Assembly (NCBI GenBank): GCA_001636675.1
Contig: AZGY01000008.1
Coordinates: 279,555-343,554, forward strand
Length of the DNA: 64,000 bases
Direction of reading: 5' to 3'
Source: Moelleriella libera RCEF 2490
Taxonomy: Eukaryota; Ascomycota; Sordariomycetes; Hypocreales; Clavicipitaceae
The notes beneath the pieces were generated by a model. The model saw only the letters and a list, made by a program, of their open reading frames with translations. It was not told the DNA's origin and did not search any database. This document shows positions 58,190 through 64,000 of the stretch, one piece after another. A program made the translations under genes and the position numbers. The stretch's first letter is position 1. Every line of letters starts with the position of its first letter.

Positions 58190-58996
58190 ATGGGTAGCAC
58201 GCGCTCGACAACATCACCTCCCGCCCAGGCGCCGTCCGAATCCGAATCGCCCGCCGGAGCATCGCCCAGCGCATCGCCTACTGCCGCTGCCAGCAGTCAC
58301 GGGTCTGAAGAGGGCGAGGTCGACGGCGAGGCAGCGGCAGCGGCAGAGGCTGCGCTCCCGCCGCTACCTGGCGAGCCCGTGCCGCAGCAGGCTGCAGCAC
58401 AGGGCGGTGGCGACAACGTTGACGACGGCTGGGACTGCCAGTGGGATCCCAACGCGCAGGCCTGGTTCTTCTACAACCGCTTCACGGGCAAGACGCAGTG
58501 GGAGAATCCACGAACGGCCACAGACGACACTGCCGCCGCCGCCGCCGTCGCCAAGCCGCCGGTACCAGATCAAGCGATAGTCGGCGGCTACAATCCCGCC
58601 ATCCACGGCGACTACGATCCCAACGCGTGGTACGCCCAGAAATACAAGCAAGACGACGACGACGAGGTGGTGCAGCCTGCCGCTGGAGTCGCTTCCCTGG
58701 CGCAGCAGCAGCAGCAGCAGGATGATGATGGGTACACTGCTTCGGCCGGCTTCAATCGCTTCACGGGACACTTCCAGTCCGCGGATGCGGGCCCAGGCAG
58801 ACACTCGGACGAGTCCAAGTCGCGGCGACAGATGAATGCGTACTTTGACGTGGATGCTGTGGCGAGCGCCGACGACGGACGCAGCTTGAAAGCGGAGAGG
58901 GCCAATAAGCGCATATCCAAATCGGAGCTCAAGGCCTTCAAGGAGAAGAGGAAGGCGAGAAAGGAGGAGAAGCGGCGGGCTTGGCTACGGGACTGA
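58190..58996 (+). CDS. WW-domain protein
   Basis: Single-exon gene for 268 residues; the start MGSTRSTTSPP follows an adequate context (CGCAATGG). One WW domain lies at about residues 79-109, with W81, the aromatic pair FFYN and W104, then NP; WW domains bind proline-rich peptides, commonly in splicing and transcription factors. The segments YNPAIHGDYDPNAWYAQKYK and GFNRFTGHFQ, and the C-terminal Lys/Arg/Glu-rich helix (KSELKAFKEKRKARKEEKRR), resemble small fungal WW proteins thought to be nuclear. Acidic and Ala-rich low-complexity segments flank the domain. The partner is unknown. It is convergent with RIX1. Confidence 0.87.
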   Translation: MGSTRSTTSPPAQAPSESESPAGASPSASPTAAASSHGSEEGEVDGEAAAAAEAALPPLPGEPVPQQAAAQGGGDNVDDGWDCQWDPNAQAWFFYNRFTGKTQWENPRTATDDTAAAAAVAKPPVPDQAIVGGYNPAIHGDYDPNAWYAQKYKQDDDDEVVQPAAGVASLAQQQQQQDDDGYTASAGFNRFTGHFQSADAGPGRHSDESKSRRQMNAYFDVDAVASADDGRSLKAERANKRISKSELKAFKEKRKARKEEKRRAWLRD

Positions 58997-59442
58997 GTGC
59001 TTCTCAGGCACCTTGGGCACTTGGCATTTGCACGTTGGATTCGATTCATCTTCTTCGTATTTATCCTCTTCTTTGTTTTTGCTCTCCATGTTCACCCACC
59101 CTTTCCCCCTGCCTTCCTACTCTTCTACTCTTTTTTTTTCTGCTGCAGGCTTTTTAGCACCTTGTATGTGGGCTACTACGGGCGTACTTTGGCGTTATAC
59201 ATGGAATGACTCGAGCGCCTCCGGCGGTGCTTCTTGAACTTTCCCAGATCAGCCAAAAGTTTATCATCCTAAAGTAATACAAGAGGCGTTAGATCTATGT
59301 GTACTGGGGTCCATCCCCCAGCCAGCCGCTGTTTCCTTCGGGAGCTCTTGAGACGTGTCCGAGCGAGACCTTGTGCACCCTTAAGCCATGCTCACCAAGG
59401 GCCAGCGTAGACCCTGGCACGGCGCTAACGGAGGACAAGATG
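58997..59442. other. Convergent 3' region, WW gene / RIX1
   Basis: 450 nt of T-rich DNA after the WW stop and 3' sequence of RIX1; no gene. Confidence 0.6.
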
Positions 59443-61806
59443 CTATTCTTCATCTTGGTCGTCATCGTCGTCGTCATCCAGCTCCATGTTTAGATGTACG
59501 CTGACATCACTGTCGTCATCCTCGTCAGGGACGGGTGGCATCGCTGGAGGGGGAGCAGCAGCCACGGCCGGCTGTGTGAACTGCCGCTTGACTGGCGACT
59601 CCTCGACTTCCTCCAGCTTGCGCTTGCTGGGCGCCTCAGCCTCCGTGCGCCCAACCTCGGAGACACCCCGGGTTGCCGGCGACGTTTGCGATTCGAAGGG
59701 ATTGTTCTGGACGGGAAGATCGACCGAGCTGCCAGGCTGAAGAATGTCACGCATGGTTGGCTGGACGGCGCTTGGCGGGGGCGGCTCGGCAGTGTCAGCC
59801 AAGTCCTCACCCTCTTGATCCTCCGCTTCTTCCGCCTCCACCTCGACAAAGGTGGAAAAGACACTGCCGTCGCCGGGGATGACGTTGATGGTGGTGGTGC
59901 GGAGATTGCTGCGCAGCACCTCGACGCACTGGTCGTGCGGGTACTGCTGCGAGAGATGCGGTATGATGCTCGGATACATCCGGCCGCGCTGGTCCTTGTA
60001 CGGGTTCAAGACGCTGGACATCATGGCGTCGCGACTCCTGGTCAGAATGGCCGTCTTGTCGAGGAGTCCACGCAGGCTCGGCTTCAGATGATGCTGAGGC
60101 AGGCTCGCCAGGAGACGAACCAACAGTTTGCCTGCCGCACGTCGATGATGCGCGTCCAGGGACACAACGTTCTCGTCGGCAGCGGCCTGGGGCTTGAGAA
60201 AGAGATCCGCGTTCGCGATGGAGTTCGTCTTGGTGTTGTTCCTGGAGGAGGTGGTGGTGGTGGAGGAGGACGGAGCAGATGACTTGGGGGCGGGTTTCAG
60301 GAAGCCTGCGTCTTCTTGCAAGTCCCGGCAGCAGGCCGCAATCAACGGCTCAATCATGACCACCGTGGACTTTGACATGGTCGGCCCGACCAGCAGCAAG
60401 AGCTCGTCCAGAAGCTGGTATCCTAGCGAACGCATTCTGCCATACGCGATGCCGGAGTTAAAGACTCGAACTATGTGATCCAAAGCTTCCGAGACGAGCG
60501 GGACCATGCCGTGATGAAATCGATGTATCATGGCGGAAAGCAGTCCCAGAGCTGATATATGGATGTCTGGCAGGACGCTCCACAGTTCCTCTTTTTCCTC
60601 CCTGCTGACGGCGGGATTCGTTTCCACTGCCTGGTCCCAGCTTTGGGTTTTGGGGCTCAGCCGCGCGACGAGGCATACTCTCGAGACGGCGTCCATGAGG
60701 GCACCGACGGGTACGACCACCGGGGCGCTTGTCGGATATCTCAAGCAGTCGGCCAGATAGATGAAGAGGCCCGTCAAGCGCTCGGCGCCCGACGATAGCC
60801 CGCGCCAGGGAGGTAGGCCGTCATTGGCGTTGCTGCCCCCTCCTGGTTCGTCGCCCTCCGGCACGGCCCTTTGCCGGCTGTATCCCGATGTGCCTTCCCA
60901 GGTCTCATCCACGGCGCGCAAAACCTGATCGGCCGTGGCATGCAGCTCCGTGAGTAGCTGATCCACGAGCTTGGCCCATTCCTCGCTGCCGCCCGACTTG
61001 GGTGCCACAAAGTGAAGAGCGATGACAAGCCTTCGAGCCGCTCGTGACAGGCAGCAAGGGACAAGGCGTTCGTCTGACGTCGTGGGCGAAAGCCAGCCCC
61101 TGACGGCGGATCTGATTTGTGAGTTGAAGGTCCTGAACGTGGTAGGGTACAGCGGGATGAGCGTTGAAAACGCGTCGCAGATGGTCTCGGCGATGCCCGA
61201 CGGACAATTGGGTGCTTGGCCCGAGGAGGCTGGCGGCTTGATCACCTGCAAGCAGGCTGCGATGAATGCGGGGAGGGTCTTGGAAGCAATCTCTCGGGCG
61301 AGGGTCTGATACGGCTGGACCGCAGCATAGACGCGTGTCAGGGTGATGACGGCCGACTCTTTTGATGGGAAAGGGTCGCCCTTCTATTCGACAGGGTCAG
61401 CAAAGAACCCCTCAGCATGGGCTGACCATGGTGTGAGGCCCGTGTTTTCGAAAAAAATTACCTGAAGTATAGACAGAAGCCCATCGACCCATGGTGCCGC
61501 GTCTTTCAAGATTTCCCGGCCACCGACGTCGACGAGAGCCTTGACGAGCACGCTCGCAGCAAGCCTGGCGGCGCGACTCCGGCCGGTCAGCAGCGTCGTC
61601 ACGCTGGTCCGCAGCTGGTGGACGAGCTGGGCGCTCTGGTTGTGCCCGCCGTCTTTGGGCTTGTGCTCCTGAGGTGACGACAGCACGTCCCGGCACCGAA
61701 CTATGTGCTGTTGGAGCAGCGGCAGCTCGCGCAGCAGCAAGTCATGCCGTGAAGGGCTGGTTTTGCGGCAGAGCACCTTGAGGTCGGGAGGCGGGGAGGG
61801 TGCCAT
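59443..61806 (-). CDS. RIX1: Pre-rRNA-processing protein RIX1
   Basis: Predicted 761 residues (yeast Rix1 is 763) in two exons, 61806-61462 and 61383-59443, with a 77-nt intron (GTAATT ... GCTGAC ... ATAG) in phase 0 joining LLSILQ to KGDPFPSKESAVITLTRVYA. Rix1, with Ipi1 and Ipi3, binds pre-60S particles and recruits the AAA-ATPase Rea1/Midasin for ITS2 processing and maturation in the nucleoplasm. The N-terminal RIX1 domain holds LVHQLRTSVTTLLTGRSRAA, SVLVKALVDVGGREIL and the LTRVYAAV helix; the middle is alpha-helical repeat-like. The C-terminus is acidic (EVEAEEAEDQEGEDL and a terminal Asp/Glu run) with a KRKLEE basic patch, as expected. The start at MAPSPPPDLK fits the family better than in-frame ATGs upstream (61926). 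Divergent from YPP1. Confidence 0.93.
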
Positions 61807-62739
61807 GCCAGTTTCTAGCGGCCCGGCGACGACATCCAGGCGCCGAAAAAGCGATGCTATTCTAGAGCTGCGTTGAAAGTCGTGGCAGGCCGGCGGCGCA
61901 GGGAAAATTGGGTAGATAGATAGCACTCAGACCGGTCAACAACCAAGGGCTTTTCAATGCGACTCTTTTTTTCCTCTTTTTTTCTCCCTCTTTTTCTTTC
62001 CGAATCTTTCCTAGGCAAATGAAAGCCCAATGATCAGCCGGCACGCGCAGTGAAGCAGTCCGGAACAATTTTTGGCTTCATCAACATAGACTTCTCACTC
62101 ACGTTGCATAGCTCTGCTTAGCCTCTTTATTTTTTTTTTTTTTTTTTTCCCACTCCGCCCAAACCTTGCCGCCGGGATAGGAAAGGGTCCTTGCAGGTGT
62201 ACCTGGGCGGCGGCGTCGTCACATGATTGCTCAAATAAGCCCAGCGAACCATGCTCGCAGTGGGGGTCCCCGCGTGGCCTCTTGATTGGCTTTGCCAATG
62301 ACAGAGCTCGCAAAGCAACAAAGTCCGAGGCACGAGCTGAACTGCTCGCGCCACAAAGTTGTCAAAAGCCCAATGGCGGAAGGGAGGGACGGAGGCTGGG
62401 CTGACTGGCCAAGCGGACAACTCAGAAGCCATCATCGTACACGCAAGATACTTTCCCCTGGGGCAAGCGTGTGTTTGTGGGCGCGCGCATAGTACCGAAA
62501 ACACACATCCTAATATAAACCACCTGCCTGCCAGCTCGCTCCCTCGGCCTCCACATTCGAACCGCTCCTTTTTCCAGGCCCGCGTTGCGCCGTGCCACTA
62601 CGCAACCAAACCCGGTCGTCCCAATTTCCTCCCATCCGCTTCCGTCGCTGCGCTCCTCCTTGCTTTTCGATTACTTCTCGCCATGCGGCTGGCGCTGCGT
62701 GAACTCTAGGCCCGTCGAGCTCCCAGTCTTGGTCGCAGG
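61807..62739. promoter_or_regulatory. Divergent promoter region, RIX1 / YPP1
   Basis: 0.93 kb between two housekeeping genes. It contains a run of about 20 T (62129-62148) and a C/T-rich leader before 62740. No gene seen. Confidence 0.65.
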
Positions 62740-64000
62740 ATGAATGTAAGAAGACGATGACTCGAAAACCCATCCACAATCGCTGGCAACACGTTGAGCC
62801 GGGAAAGCTGACGGGAGCCGCCACGTGCGTGCGTTCTAGCCGAAAGCTGCGAGCTACATTGAGCAGCTGAACAGCGCCCGCTGCGAGGGCAACTGGGATG
62901 CTGTGCCCGAGCTGATTCGCAAGGTTCGCAAGCATGCTCCGCATAGGACCTGTACGTCGTGCCATTCTCCGTCTTGCCTCTCGTCGCCGGCAAATGCGAG
63001 TCCCCAAGAACACGATGCACTGACGCTGCGGTTGCGCACACACACAGGCCTGGCCCTGGCTGCCGAGACGGAATGCGCCATATCGCAAAAGACTGCTACC
63101 GGCGCCCGACCCTCTGCCGCCGAAACGGCGCAGGAACTCGACGTCTCGAACCGTCTTCCCAAGCTGGCGGCCGTCATTGGCGCGGAATCCACCCACCACG
63201 AGGATCGCTTTCAGGCCAAGGTCTGCAGGGGCTGGCTTTGCTGGGTCGTCGGCGAATACAACGACGCCCTGGAAACCTTGCCGGCGAGCCTAGAAGGGGA
63301 AGGCATAGCTCCTGAACGGGTGGACGCGATTTCGGAGTGGACAAACGTCTGCGCCCTCAGGGCTGGCTATCTCAAAGCTAACTGCCTGATGCGTCATGAC
63401 CAGAGGACCGATGCGCTGGCGGCCCTGAAACTCGCCAGCCCATCCTTGGAAGGAGTCTGGTGCGGCCATGGCGTCCGGAAGCAGCTTCGATACTGGTCCG
63501 AGCTGTTCCTGACCGAGACTTGCATGCTTTCCAGCCAGGCCGTCGATAAAGAGGAGCTTTCTCTGGACAGTCCGGACTCCATCGCTGGCTTCCGAGCTTG
63601 GGCAAGGTACTGGGATGTTATGGGCGCTCCGGTGACTGGCGGGACTGGCTTCAAGGGATCTGTTCCCCGGCGACGAATATGGTCCGAGTACTATGACGCC
63701 TTATCTTGCATCCTGGAAAATGACCTGCCCTATGCACCTGGGCAGGTTCACTCGGTCCCGTCGGACTTGCCACCGCGTGCTCAGCTACGACTGGAAATCA
63801 AGCAAACCGAGAACGCCTACCGGGCGCTCATTCTCTCCGAGACAACCTTTCCGAGGGCTGACGAAAGTCGCCCGGAGCTCGAAGATTTCGTGAAACGCGT
63901 CATGGCTAATTGGGCCATTCTGTGTGGCAGGGGATGGAGGGAAGAGGACCTGGGGCCAGGCGGCCGTACTGCTTTAACCCGCAACGTGCTCGAGACTTTG
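62740..64000 (+). CDS. YPP1: YPP1 cargo-transport TPR protein, 5' part (runs off the right edge)
   Basis: First 357 residues of Ypp1, the TTC7-like TPR scaffold that with Efr3 anchors the PI4-kinase Stt4 at the plasma membrane; it also affects endocytosis. Three exons are visible: 62740-62745, 62840-62951 and 63048 to the edge. The first coding exon is just ATGAAT; splicing gives MNPKAASYIEQLNSARCEGN, then WDAVPELIRKVRKHAPHRTC, the conserved Ypp1 start. Introns are 94 nt (GTAAGA ... TTCTAG) and 96 nt (GTACGT ... CACACAG). The second splits the Cys codon (T plus GC), restoring RTCLALAAETE. Later segments (WLCWVVGEYNDALETLP, LRAGYLKANCLM, TDALAALKLASPSL) have TPR-like helix pairs. No stop before the edge. 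Confidence 0.92.

Noticed and set aside
59494..60282. 262-codon plus-strand open frame
   Set aside because: Antisense to RIX1, whose minus-strand reading matches the family over its whole length.

Overview
The window is nuclear DNA from a filamentous ascomycete (Pezizomycotina), most likely a sordariomycete and perhaps Hypocreales. The evidence is a set of short GT-AG introns with CTRAC-type branch sites, protein families restricted to or typical of these fungi (Medusa-type regulator, Fungal_trans_2-like factor, fungal RIX1 and YPP1), and moderately GC-rich coding sequence with pyrimidine-rich leaders. I saw no operons, no bacterial signals and no recognisable transposon, rRNA or tRNA.

Layout, left to right. 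MED10 (minus, cut by the left edge) diverges from a Fungal_trans_2-like regulator (1595-2891). An MFS transporter (5582-3665) and the INO80 subunit ARP8 (8566-6207) follow on the minus strand. A Pro-rich conserved protein sits at 11915-12664. From 12.7 to 25.5 kb there is no intact gene, but there is a decayed 3-isopropylmalate dehydrogenase (LEU2-type) on the minus strand at 19990-18441. A Medusa/ACR1/REN1-type developmental regulator (25490-27471) has a long leader with a spliced 5'UTR. After 7 kb without genes comes a PHD-finger protein (34552-36990). Minus-strand genes follow: an STM1/HABP4 RNA-binding protein with six exons (41645-40046), a Cys-rich LIM-like protein (43518-42423) and a basic disordered nuclear-type protein (46273-44076). 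After another empty 5 kb come an AP-1-like bZIP factor (51261-52901), a secreted GH16 cell-wall enzyme (57263-56001), a WW-domain protein (58190-58996), ribosome-biogenesis factor RIX1 (61806-59443) and the start of YPP1 (62740 to the right edge).

The genes do not form one pathway. Most are housekeeping (Mediator, INO80, 60S biogenesis, phosphoinositide kinase complex at the plasma membrane, ribosome-associated RNA binding) or regulatory (Medusa, bZIP, PHD, Fungal_trans_2-like). Spacing is loose: fourteen genes in 64 kb, with gene-free blocks of 3 to 13 kb full of microsatellites and homopurine/homopyrimidine tracts.

Exon models were built by hand from splice motifs, reading-frame continuity and my memory of the families. 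All fourteen gene models keep frame across every junction. The points most worth a second look are a likely GC-AG intron at 2175-2301, a 60-nt in-frame intron inside the Medusa gene, several tiny 5' coding exons (19 to 26 nt, and one of 6 nt), the LEU2-type pseudogene that kept its introns, and the bZIP gene whose long intron splits the protein just before the DNA-binding region. I found nothing I would call a new biological system.
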